Shown: positions 43,739 through 53,600 of the stretch, piece after piece
Layout of the letters: each line of letters begins with the position of its first letter
Position numbering within the stretch: position 1 is the first letter of the stretch
Program-made: the position numbers and the translations under genes
NCBI RefSeq assembly: GCF_036898095.1
Contig: NC_090751.1
Span: 85,719,942 to 85,783,941, forward strand
Direction: 5' to 3'
From: Palaemon carinicauda
Taxonomy: Eukaryota > Arthropoda > Malacostraca > Decapoda > Palaemonidae
Length of the DNA: 64,000 nucleotides
Notes under the pieces: model-generated
Database searches by the model: none
What the model was told of the DNA's origin: nothing
What the model saw: only the letters and a program-made list of their open reading frames with translations

Positions 43739-43832
43739 TTTATATATTCACCGGGTAAGTATATTCAAAAATTTATTTTATAATTAAAATATCATTTTTA
43801 AATATTTAACTTAGCCGGTGAATATATAGCTG
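43739..43832 (-). repeat. ICR of DIRS copy E
   Basis: Inverse copies of the two ends joined through CATTTTTAAATATTT, as in copy A. Confidence 0.87.
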
Positions 43833-44151
43833 ATTCACACCCAGGATGGTGAGTAGAGACCAGTAAAATATGTTTACATTTTATGAGCTAAGAGTTTTTA
43901 TTTCATTTTAGAAGTTATCAAAATAACAAAAACAAAATAAATAGGTACCTGGTAAGGAAGTCGACTTGAACGATTACTCTGCCTTATAAGTACGTCTTCC
44001 TTACGGAGCCTCGCGATCCTCTTAGGATGCTGATAGACCCCTAGGAGCTGAAGTATCAAGGGCTGCAACCCATACAACAGGACCTCATCAAACCCCTAAT
44101 CTGGGCGCTCTCAAGAAATGACTTTGACCACCCGCCAAATCAACCAGGATG

Positions 44152-44172
44152 CGAAAGGCTTCTTAGCCTTCC
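44152..44172 (-). other. Conserved 3' UTR hairpin of DIRS copy E
   Basis: Minus strand GGAAGGCT-AAGA-AGCCTTTC; stem of eight pairs with one G-T wobble. The core is shared with copies A (8560-8579), C (21260-21279) and D (29998-30017). Confidence 0.65.
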
Positions 44173-44233
44173 GGACAACCCATAAAAACAACATTAAAAA
44201 ACATTTCAAGAGACAGATTAAAAGGATATGGAA

Positions 44234-45406
44234 TTAGGGAATTGTAGTGGTTGAGCCCTCACCCACTACTGCACTCGCTGCTACGAATGGTCCCAGTGTG
44301 TAGCAGTTCTCATAAAGAGACTGGACATCCTTTAGATAAAAAGACGCGAACACTGACTTGCTTCTCCAATAGGTTGCGTCCATTATACTTCGCAGAGATC
44401 TATTTTGCTTAAAGGCCACGGAAGTTGCTACAGCTCTAACTTCGTGCGTCTTCACCTTAAGCAAAGCTCGGTCTTCCTCACTCAGATGTGAATGAGCTTC
44501 TCGTATTAACAATCTGATAAAGTACGATAAAGCATTCTTTGACATAGGCAAAGATGGTTTCTTAACTGAACACCATAAAGCTTCAGATTGGCCTCGTAAA
44601 GGTTTGGTACGCTTTAAATAGAACTTAAGAGCTCTAACAGCACATAAGACTCTTTCTAGTTCATTGCCTACGATCTCCGATAAGCTGGGAATATCGAAAG
44701 ATTTAGGCCAAGGCCGAGAAGGCAGCTCATTTTTGGCTAGAAAACCAAGTTGCAGCGAACAGGTGGCTTTGTCTGACGAAAATCCGATGTTCTTGCTGAA
44801 GGCATGAATCTCACTGATTCTTTTAGCCGAGGCTAAGCATACCAGGAAAAGAGTCTTTAGAGTGAGATCTTTCAGGGAGGCTGATTGTAACGGCTCAAAC
44901 CTGTCTGACATGAGGAATCTTAGCACCACGTCTAAATTCCATCCAGGGGTAGCCAAACGACGCTCCTTGGTGGTCTCAAAAGACTTAAGGAGGTCTTGAA
45001 GATCTTTATTGTTGGAAAGATCTAAGCCTCTATGCCGGAAGACCGATGCCAACATGCTTCTGTAGCCCTTGATAGTGGGAGCTGAAAGGGATCGTCCTTT
45101 TCTCAGGTATAAGAGAAAATCAGCTATTTGAGCTACAGAGGTACTGGTTGAGGATACAGAAACTGACTTGCACCAGTCTCGGAAGACTTCCCACTTCGAC
45201 TGGTAGACTCTAATGGTGGACGCTCTCCTTGCTCTAGCAATCGCACTGGCTGCCTCCTTCGAAAAACCTCTAGCTCTCGAGAGTCTTTCGATAGTCTGAA
45301 GGCAGTCAGACGAAGAGCGAGGAGGCTTTGGTGTACCTTCTTTACGTGAGGCTGACGTAGAAGGTCCACCCTTAGAGGAAGACTTCTGGGAACGTCTACT
45401 AGCCAT
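44234..45406 (-). CDS. Tyrosine recombinase of DIRS copy E
   Basis: Open frame of 390 residues from the conserved ATG at 45406 (MASRRSQKSSSKGG); the frame is open further upstream to 46144. Core-binding region SAPTIKGYRSMLASVFRHRG; catalytic residues visible as Arg in SAKRISEIHAF, His and Arg in KTHEVRAVATS, and Tyr in FASFYLKDVQSL. It aligns without gaps by eye to copy C. It is expected to integrate the circular intermediate. Apparently undamaged, although other parts of this copy are broken. Confidence 0.9.
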   Translation of the reverse strand: MASRRSQKSSSKGGPSTSASRKEGTPKPPRSSSDCLQTIERLSRARGFSKEAASAIARARRASTIRVYQSKWEVFRDWCKSVSVSSTSTSVAQIADFLLYLRKGRSLSAPTIKGYRSMLASVFRHRGLDLSNNKDLQDLLKSFETTKERRLATPGWNLDVVLRFLMSDRFEPLQSASLKDLTLKTLFLVCLASAKRISEIHAFSKNIGFSSDKATCSLQLGFLAKNELPSRPWPKSFDIPSLSEIVGNELERVLCAVRALKFYLKRTKPLRGQSEALWCSVKKPSLPMSKNALSYFIRLLIREAHSHLSEEDRALLKVKTHEVRAVATSVAFKQNRSLRSIMDATYWRSKSVFASFYLKDVQSLYENCYTLGPFVAASAVVGEGSTTTIP

Positions 45407-47281
45407 CGAAGTACCTCGGTGAACCATTCTCTCGCGGGCCAGAGGGGAGCAACTAACGTCAACCTTGTCCCTTCGTGAGAGGCGAACTTCTGTAGTACCT
45501 TGTTGACAATCTTGAACGGTGGGAATGCGTAGAGATCCAGATGTGACCAATCTAGGAGGAAGGCATCTATATGTATTGCTGCTGGGTCTGGGACTGGGGA
45601 GCAATAGATTGGAAGCCTCTTGGTCAGCGAGGTTGCAAAGAGATCTATGGTTGGTTGGCCCCAAGTGGCCCAAAGTCTCTTGCACACATCCTTGAGGAGG
45701 GTCCATTCTGTTGGAATTACTTGCCCTTTCCGACTGAGAAAATCTGCTATGACATTCAAGTTGCCTTGGATGAACCTCGTTACTAGGGAGATGTCTTGAC
45801 CTTTTGACCAGATGAGCAGGTCCCTTGCGATCTCGTACAACGTCAGTGAGTGGGTACCTCCTTGTTTGGAGATGTACGCCAAGGCCGTGGTGTTGTCTGA
45901 GTTTACTTCCACCACTTTGCCTCGAAGGAGAGACTTGAAGCTTTTCAAGGCCAGATGTACTGCCAACAGCTCCTTGCAGTTGATATGCATGCTCCTCTGA
46001 CTCGAGTTCCACAGTCCTGAGCATTCCCGACCGTCTAATGTCGCGCCCCAGCCCACGTCCGATGCTTCCGAGAAGAGAACGTGGTTGGGATTCTGAACAG
46101 CCAGGGGAAGACCCTCTCTTAGGTTGATATTGTCCTTCCACCAAGTCAGATTAGACTTTATCTTTTCGGAATTCGGGATCGAGACCGCTTCTAGCGTCTT
46201 GTCCTTTTTCCAGTGAAAAGCTAGATGGTATTGAAGAGGACGGAGGTGTAGTCTTCCTAGTGACACAAATTGTTCCAGGGATGACAGCGTCCCTACCAGA
46301 CTCATCCACAGCCTGACTGAGCAGCGTTCCTTCTTCAGCATGTTCTGGATGAATAACAGGGCTTGACTTATTCTGGGGGCCGACGGAAAAGCCCGAAAAG
46401 CTAGACTGTGAATCTCCATCCCTAAATACACAATAGTTTGGGATGGGACCAGTTGCGACTTTTCCAAATTGACTAGGAGTCCCAATTCCTTGGTCAGATC
46501 TAGAGTCCACTTGAGATCCTTCAGACAGCGACGACTGGAAGAGGCTCTGAGAAGCCAGTCGTCCAAATAAAGGGAGGCTCGGATGTCCGATAAGTGGAGG
46601 AATTTGGCCACATTCTTCATCAGCCTCGTAAACACGAGAGGAGCTGTGCTTAGGCCAAAGCACAGGGCCCGAAACTGGTAGACCACATTTTCGAAAACGA
46701 ATCTCAGAAAAGGTTGGGAGTCTTGAGTGAATGGGGACGTGGAAGTAGGCGTCCCTTAGGTCTAGCGAGACCATCCAGTCTTCCCTTCTGACTGCTGCTA
46801 AGACTGACTTTGTGGTCTCCATGGAGAACTTCGTCTTTGTGACAAAGACATTCAGAGCACTGACGTCTAGCACCGGTCTCCACCCTCCTGTCTTCTTTGA
46901 AACTAGGAAGAGGCGGTTGTAGAATCCCGGTGATTGAAGGTCCGAGACTTTGACCACCGCTCCCTTCTCTAGCAAAAGAGACACTTCCAGTTTCAGGGCT
47001 TGTCTCTTTTCTTCCTCTCTGTACCTGGGAGAGAGATCGATGGGAGACGTTGCTAGAGGGGGTTTGCGTACAAAAGGGATTTTGTACCCCTCTCTGAGTA
47101 ACTTCACAGATTGTGAATCTGCGCCTCTCCTCTCCCAGGCTTGCCAGAAGTTCTTGAGTCTGGCTCCCACTGCTGTCTGAAGTTGCGGGCAGTCAGACTC
47201 TGCCCTTAGAGGACTTGGATCCTTTCCTCTTCCCTCGCTTCCCTTCGGCACGAGCACCTCCTCTGCTGGAGGCTCTGCCAC
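45133..47281 (-). pseudogene. RT/RNase H of DIRS copy E, one frameshift
   Basis: Two open pieces: 47281-46151 (N-terminal; GGWRPVLDVSALNVFVTK, WMVSLDLRDAYFHVPIH) and 46686-45133 (QFRALCFGLSTAP, YLDDWLLRASSSRRC, RNase H GWGATLDGRECSGLW, VEVNSDNTTALAYISKQGG, QGNLNVIADFLSRKG). One extra base lies at about 46722-46732, where copy C reads PIHPDSQ. Otherwise all catalytic motifs are present. As in copy C the frame has no ATG near its beginning. Confidence 0.9.
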
Positions 47282-49625
47282 GAAAGGGCGGAATAAAGCA
47301 AGACACTGGAGTGTCTATCCTCGGTCTAGCGGATAACAAAGGCAAAGGGGGAGCTTTGCGAGCTGAGGACGCAACTAGATCGTGAGTGTCCTTCTGCACT
47401 AACGAAGCAGCAATTTCCTTTATCAAGACTTCTGGAAACAGGCACTTGGAAAGGGGAGCAAAGAGAAGTTCAGATCTCTGGCATGGTGTAACTCCAGCAG
47501 ACAGGAACGAGCAGAGAGACTCTCGCTTTTTCAGGACTCCGGACGTGAATGAGGCAGCTAGCTCATTGGACCCATCACGGACGGCCTTGTCCATGCAGGA
47601 CATAATGAGCAAAGAAATATCTTTATCTGTCGAAGAGATTTTCCTGCTCAGGGCTCCTAAGCACCAGTCTAAAAAGTTAAAGACTTCAAAAGCCCTAAAG
47701 ATCCCTTTCATAAGGTGGTCCAGGTCCGATGATGACCAACAAATCTTTGAGCGTCTCATGGCAAGGCGGCGGGGAGAGTCTACAAGACTTGAGAAGTCGC
47801 CCTGGGCAGAGGCAGGAACTCCCAAGCCGAGAACTTCTCCCGTGGCATACCAGACGCTCGATCTAGAAGAGAGTTTAGCTGGGGGAAAGGCAAATGCTGT
47901 CTTCCCTAAACTCTTCTTGGACTCTAACCAGTCTCCTATCAGCCGCAAAGCTCTCTTAGACGAGCGTGCGAGGACGAGTCTAGTAAAGGCAGGTGCGGTA
48001 GAAGGCATGCCTAATACAAACTCTGACGGCGGAGAACGAGGAGCCACAGAAACAAACTGGTCAGGAAACAACTCTTTGAATATAGCCAAGACTTTTCTAA
48101 AGTCCAAAGATGGTTGAGTTTACTTAGGCTCGTCCAGTTCTGACTGTTGATCGTCTTGTTGTTCAGCAACATCCTCATCAGAAAGTTCCTCATCCGAAAA
48201 CTGATGAGGAAACGGCAACGGAGTGGGCAACGTCTGGTTCGCTGAGTCCGGTCGCACTGGTGCATGCGTGACGGAGCCGGACGCAACGTCATGGAACTGC
48301 TGCACAGTCTGTGAACTGTCAACAACCATGGGAGCGCGAGGACGCACAGCGTCCACCCGAGACTGTCTAGATCGACTGGGTTGAGCAGTGGAAACCACAA
48401 CGGGTTGCGGAGGTTGACGCACAGCGTCAAAACAAGTCACCTCTGATGGTTGTTGAACGTCCTGAACGTCAACAACCACCTCCGTGCGTCGCTTAACGTC
48501 AACGTGCGGCTGGCAGCCCACACTGGATCGCATCGGTGGAGGAACCACCTCAACTGGTAGACGCGAGAAGGTTACCTCAGCGTCAACAGGACGCACAACC
48601 GATCGCTTGGAAGGTTGTTGGCCAGAAGGTACGGTAGCAACCTTCTCCGCATGAAAGTCCTGCATCAAAGACGTAAGCTTGGACTGCATGTCTTGCAGCA
48701 AAGCCCATTTAGGGTCAACGGGAGCAGGTGCGGCGACAGACGGTGTTAGTGACTGAAGCGGTACCGCTTTGCCTCTCTTAGGCGGTGAGCAGTCATCAGA
48801 TGACGGCAACGAGTCCGAACTGACCCAGTGGCTACAACCGGGACGTTGGACTTGTCCTGAAGGGACCGATTTACGCTTTAAAGGCCGTGAGACCTTGGTC
48901 CAAAGTTTCTTACGAGAAACACCTTCAGACGACGAGGTATAAATGGGCTCTCTCGTCTTACGTAGGTAGGGGCGATCTTGGGGAGATACGCCTGATACCA
49001 TGGAGGGAACGTCTGTTCGCTGATTAAAGCCTCTCGAACCCATGCGTCGTGCGACATTGCTTCTCCCCTGGACTTGGGAGCTTGCAAGAGGTCCCGGACT
49101 AGGAGGACGACAGGCACGAACAGACGAACCCTCAAGCGCAACACTGTTCACAACACTTTCACTTGGCACTTTCTCACTTCCCGCGGCACTTTGGCACTTA
49201 AGCTCCTTAACATCCGCCATGAGTTGATTGCGGTCACTTGCAAGGGACTCAACTCTCTCCCCCAGGGCATGGATGGCACGCATCATGTCAGCCATCGATG
49301 GTTCCTGAGTGCTAGGAGGGGGGTTAGGAACAACCACTACAGGGGAAGGAATAGGTTGTGGGGCATGAGGAGAGGAAACATCAATAGACCTAGAAGAACT
49401 TCTCCTAATTCTATCTCTCTCTAGCCTGCGTGTGTACTTTTCAAATTCGATAAAATCGAATTCCGAAAGGCCCACGCACTCCTCACACCGATCTTCCAAT
49501 TGACAGGTTTTACCCCGACAATTGGAACAAACAGTGTGAGGGTCGATAGCAGCCTTTGGAAGACGCCTAGAACAGTCCCTAGCATTGCATTTTCTAAACT
49601 TGGGAACTTGTGAAAGGTCAGCCAT
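47193..49625 (-). pseudogene. Gag-like ORF1 of DIRS copy E, one in-frame stop
   Basis: ATG at 49625 (MADLSQVPKFRKC). N-terminal Cys/His cluster (CNARDC, DPHTVCSNC, RCEECVGLSEFDF) as in copy C. The middle is not the Gln-rich type of C but family I sequence (KRGKAVPLQSLTPSV, DVQQPSEVTCFDAVRQP). The acidic segment EELSDEDVAEQQDDQQSELD ends at EPK followed by TAA (48120-48122). The same frame then continues for 304 residues from LDFRKVLAIFKELFPDQF to the basic tail KRGKRKGSKSSKGRV and TGA. It may be a single nonsense mutation or a natural ORF boundary; see findings. Confidence 0.85.
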
Positions 49626-49809
49626 TTTGAATTGGTCAAGGGAAAATTCCAAAAAACGATCTAAGTCATCAACAATGAATCCGATACAAAAAAAGAGTTC
49701 AAGGATTTATTTGAAGAAAAACCCTGCACAGCGAAAGCTCAAAACCAGAATATAGTACTTCACCAAAGATGATGTGAAAAACTCCAGTTAGCAACAGCGA
49801 GTAAAGTAC

Positions 49810-50004
49810 GTCTTGTCGACACGTCGACAGAGAGAAAATTGAGTCTTTGTTTACATAGAGCTGGGTATCTGGCCGACAGATGGCGCTGATGGGCACACCC
49901 GCAACCTGTATAGCGATCGCTGGCGAGTTTTTTTGTACAGTTTTTGTCTGTCGAGCAACAGAGTTGCAGCTATATATTCACCGGCTAAGTTAAATATTTA
50001 AAAA
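49810..50004 (-). repeat. ITR of DIRS copy E (high-coordinate, element-left end)
   Basis: Inverse of 43540-43715. Contains AGCGATCGCT at about 49912-49921 and ends with CACCGGCTAAGTTAAATATT. Confidence 0.87.
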
Positions 50005-50090
50005 TACATCTTTCATTGATGGCAATATAATTTTCTTATTACAAATGTGTACAGTGATACTCAACAGTATTTTAAAATTTTCTTTTTCAG

Positions 50091-50273
50091 CTTACCTGTG
50101 ACAGACAGACAATCGCAAGACATCTACTGTCAGATCAGTCAGATCCATTCAACAGACAGCCATTAACAATGGAAGAAGTTATACCAAACACAGAACTCAA
50201 ACAAAAAATCAGTGCTTGGCTTGAAGAACAAAGAAGTAAAAGAAGAGAAAAGTTGAAGGCTTCAGAAACTTGA
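50091..50273 (+). CDS. UBE4B: UBE4B exon i (second half of U-box and C-terminus)
   Basis: A 61-codon exon including TGA at 50271-50273. [77 protein letters not shown] is the canonical U-box second half. The short basic tail after the U-box is somewhat longer than I recall for vertebrate UBE4B. The stop is followed at once by GC|GTAAGT (donor at 50276). Confidence 0.96.
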   Translation, partial: LTCDRQTIARHLLSDQSDPFNRQPLTMEEVIPNTELKQKISAWLEEQRSKRREKLKASET

Positions 50274-50609
50274 GCGTAAGTATTTATGTATATTTAAATT
50301 CAGCAAAGGTTGAATAATCAGGTTAATCAGTACAGTATTCCTTACAATTTTTAAATGGAAAATTTATTGAATGTAATATTGTTAGCTACTCTTCTGGTAA
50401 TTCCCGTTGATAAGAACTTTCAAAGATAAGAAACTGCAATATTTTATTCAAGGGCAAAACAGAGTATATATTAAATTACTGTTATTCCTACGTGGATACA
50501 AACTTTGGAATCATTTAAATGGGTTACTCCTATGTCAATTTTCTATGAACAGACCAAAATCAAAAAAAGGGTTCAGTTAAAACCATAATAGGTTACTATA
50601 CTTGGTAAC

Positions 50610-53600
50610 TCCACTGCTGGGCGGCATTACATGCTGCTGTGATGCAACCTCCACTTCTCTCCTGGTGATCATTACATTAAGAGGTCTTCCCTCTACGCTC
50701 TAGGGTCAGTTCACTTATCCACACTGGATTACCCTTATAGTGCTTTTATATCATTGCTACTCATGCTTATCTTATCTAAAGTCATACAACCCTGCTGCAG
50801 CCGTGATGGTTGCCCTTGTAGCACTTTCACGAGTTGGGTTGAGGTCGATCCACATCCTCTCTTCCCCCCTTATACTGTGGCAAATGGTGTTTAATGTGAG
50901 TATTGTAGGGAGTGGCTCTCCTCCCTGTGGGAGAGATATCGTTCCCATCACAAGAAACAAACCAAGGAAGATCGTTCCCCTTCCTTGTCTTTCTCTGGTG
51001 ACAGTAAGAAGTGTAAGCTCTTTTCTTCAGTAACCACCGATATCCCCCCACCCTGCTCCTTCGTTTCTTAAGCCCTCTGAAGCTCCAGTTACAGAGGATA
51101 ATGGCCATGAATTAATTATTGATGATACTAATTTTGTGAATGTGTTATTACCTAACCATTTACCGAGTAATCACGAGTCACTGCATAAAACAGATCCCTT
51201 GGCTATGGCACCTGCACTTTCAATGCCCAATCCATTTTCAGTGGTCTTGGTCCCCAATTATTCTGATATGCTTAGACCTCCTTTGCCTCCCACTAGTGTT
51301 CCGAGTGTTGAGCCCTTTATGGCAGAGTTTGGAAGACTTTTTGCTGTTAGAGGTGTCTCCTGTTAAAGTGTTGAAAGTCTCCTCTTGTTTTTGTACACGC
51401 ATGGCACACCCTAGAGTCAAGACTGCCATCTTCCACCATGTACAGAGGCAGCCGTATTGGAGAATCCACTTCCGTCACTCAATCGTAGTGGCCTTGTCTC
51501 ACATTCCCAGGGGTTCTCGACACTGCTCTCCTCTTACGAGTTCTCTCGACTTGTCCCAGAACACCCCATCCCCTTATGTCTCTGTTGGCTAACAAGTCTG
51601 TACGCACTGCTGTTCCTACTTGTGCCAATGTCACTGAACACCCATCATTTCAGTGCGTGATGGTATTCCTCCACGTAATCCTTATCACACAAAAATCCAC
51701 ATTCTGATCATGCTGTTGCTGCTCAAGTTCGTAAACAAGTGGAACCCCCTTGGGGTTGTGTTCCTTCATCAGCTTCTGCTTACTATCAGGTGGCTTCGAC
51801 ATCTAAACCTCAACTACCTCATTCTAATCCAAAAATCATTTGCCATACAAATAATGTACCAGTAGCTAAATGTCGTAGACATGGTCCCTGCAGGAGGCGC
51901 CCTAAGGTAACGGGCCTTCCTTGGATAGGTCATACTCATCACACAGGTCGAGCTCTAGAAAGACCTCCCCGTTACTCCAACACAGACTGCTAGAGGTAGA
52001 AACATTCTTTCTCATTGTGAGCACAACTCCTATTCCTTCATAGTCTCTTCTTCTCTCCATTTGCAAAATGTTATTTGAGAAAGGAAGGACATTCAAAGAA
52101 AAGTGAAGTCTTCTGACAACTCCACTAAGATGGAACCACTAGTTTCCCCAAAACAAGAGTCTATTACAGAGACTTATGATCTAATTGGCAACTCTCCAGA
52201 TAACCCCGTTACGTGTGCAAGCACCAGCTCAGCTGATGTAGCCCCCCCTCAAGGTTACAACGTCTTGGTTGGAAGCAACTCACTGCATCAGAATGATGAC
52301 CTTAATCCTTCGCTTACATGGCCTAGATGAGCCTCCTTGTGCTCAAATTGCCAATAGACGTTGTGTTATTGACACTTTCTTTCCTCAGTCTCAGAGTGCT
52401 AAGAATTTTGACGTGGCACTCTCGAATCAAACTTGTGACATGCTGGACTTGTTTAACATTCAAGTCTCAGCCTCAGAGAACTTATTTAACCTGTTAAGCG
52501 TCACCCACGTGATAAACCGTTCACCACGATCTACTCGGTACCGCCTTCAACTGCATATTCCGTTCATAACTTTAATTGCCTTTTTCAAGCCGTCAGTCTC
52601 GTGATATTACGTTTACTCGTATAGTAAGTATAGGATCACCACTTGGCAACACTCTCAGCATATGGGGGCTGTAAATAGAAACTTATATGATGTCTGGCAA
52701 CTATTTTTCTGAAGGTAGCTTGATGTTAGAAAACTGGTTTCCTATCAGTGCGCTTCGGGCCTTCATGCGGAAGTGGTTGTTTGTTGTTCCTTTTGTAATT
52801 AACGGTCTAAAGAGGAAGGTAATTTCTTTAGATGGAATAAATGATATTCTGGTTGAGGAATTTGATAATAATAACCTGTTTGATAATGAGAGCACTAGTT
52901 CTGAATCCTCCAGTGATGAGTATATTGAAGAAACAAAGTTTTCTTTTGATGCCGAAAGTGAAAATGACTTCTGCTTTTGTTGCTTATCCAGGCGTAAGAT
53001 TTACGATTGAAGATAAAAAGAACCCATTAGAATATTCAGTATTATGTAGCCATTTGAAATGAAATAATAGTAGTATTAATTGTTTTTTTTACTCTACCAT
53101 TTAATTAATATCCCTACTTTTAACTATAATATAAATACGAATTATAAGCATAAAGAAATGATATTAACTTTGAAAAATTATCATTAGTGAAATGACCGCT
53201 CAGGGCAAAAAAAGCGTGACGGTACGTTAGCGGCAACCTGATCCAGGGGCGACGCTTAACAGGTTAAAGCAAGTAGATCTTTAAAGTTCGCTCCATTGGC
53301 ACTATCGCACTAAAGAAGAATTTATATTCATTTAGACGTTCAACCGACCCCACTCCCTATTTACACTGATGTTGCCAATCTGGTAATTATCATACCTAGA
53401 GACAAATCAACTAACCTCCCCTCCATCTTTTCTGAACCAAAAAGGCAAAATAAGGAGGTGGCAGCTATGTCCACTGTTCAGGCCTGTTCCTGGCTTGATC
53501 ACTGGTCAGGAGCAGTGTCTCGCTTCGCAGTCATGGAGGTCTTGCGAAAAGAGGACATCTTGAAGCAGTTCAAGGATCTATCAAGGTCTGGGGCCAAGAC

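Larger units (their letters stand above)
43499..50004 (-). mobile_element. DIRS copy E (family I termini), nearly intact
   Basis: About 6.5 kb, minus strand. ITRs at both ends, ICR at 43739-43832, and Gag, RT/RNase H and YR in order. The lesions I find are a TAA inside Gag (48120-48122), one extra base in RT near 46722-46732, and a TAA (46151-46153) in the ORF3 frame upstream of the YR domain. The YR domain is open. Ends agree with copy A. No target-site duplication. Confidence 0.92.
37667..50090 (+). other. UBE4B intron, 12.4 kb, splitting the U-box
   Basis: Phase 0 intron. It holds the nested LINE complex (about 38410-43150) and DIRS copy E (43499-50004). The stretches 37667-38340 and 43151-43498 are AT-rich with no recognisable gene. 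Acceptor TTTTCTTTTTCAG ends at 50090. Confidence 0.8.
999..50273 (+). other. UBE4B: UBE4B (Ufd2-type U-box E4/E3 ubiquitin ligase), C-terminal part of gene
   Basis: Nine exons with consistent GT-AG borders join into one frame of 691 codons including the stop. The product matches the C-terminal half of the Ufd2/UBE4B family from memory: helical Ufd2 core followed by a U-box. Known role of the family: extends ubiquitin chains on pre-ubiquitinated substrates together with an E2, and works with Cdc48/p97 in protein quality control in the cytosol and nucleus. The 5' exons, including any N-terminal regulatory region, lie left of the window. Introns range from 133 bp to about 13.6 kb; the large ones owe much of their size to transposable elements. 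No promoter is in view. Confidence 0.95.

Noticed and set aside
47386..48117. 243-codon plus-strand open frame
   Set aside because: Exactly antisense to the conserved C-terminal Gag domain of DIRS copy E; codon constraint on the other strand explains it.
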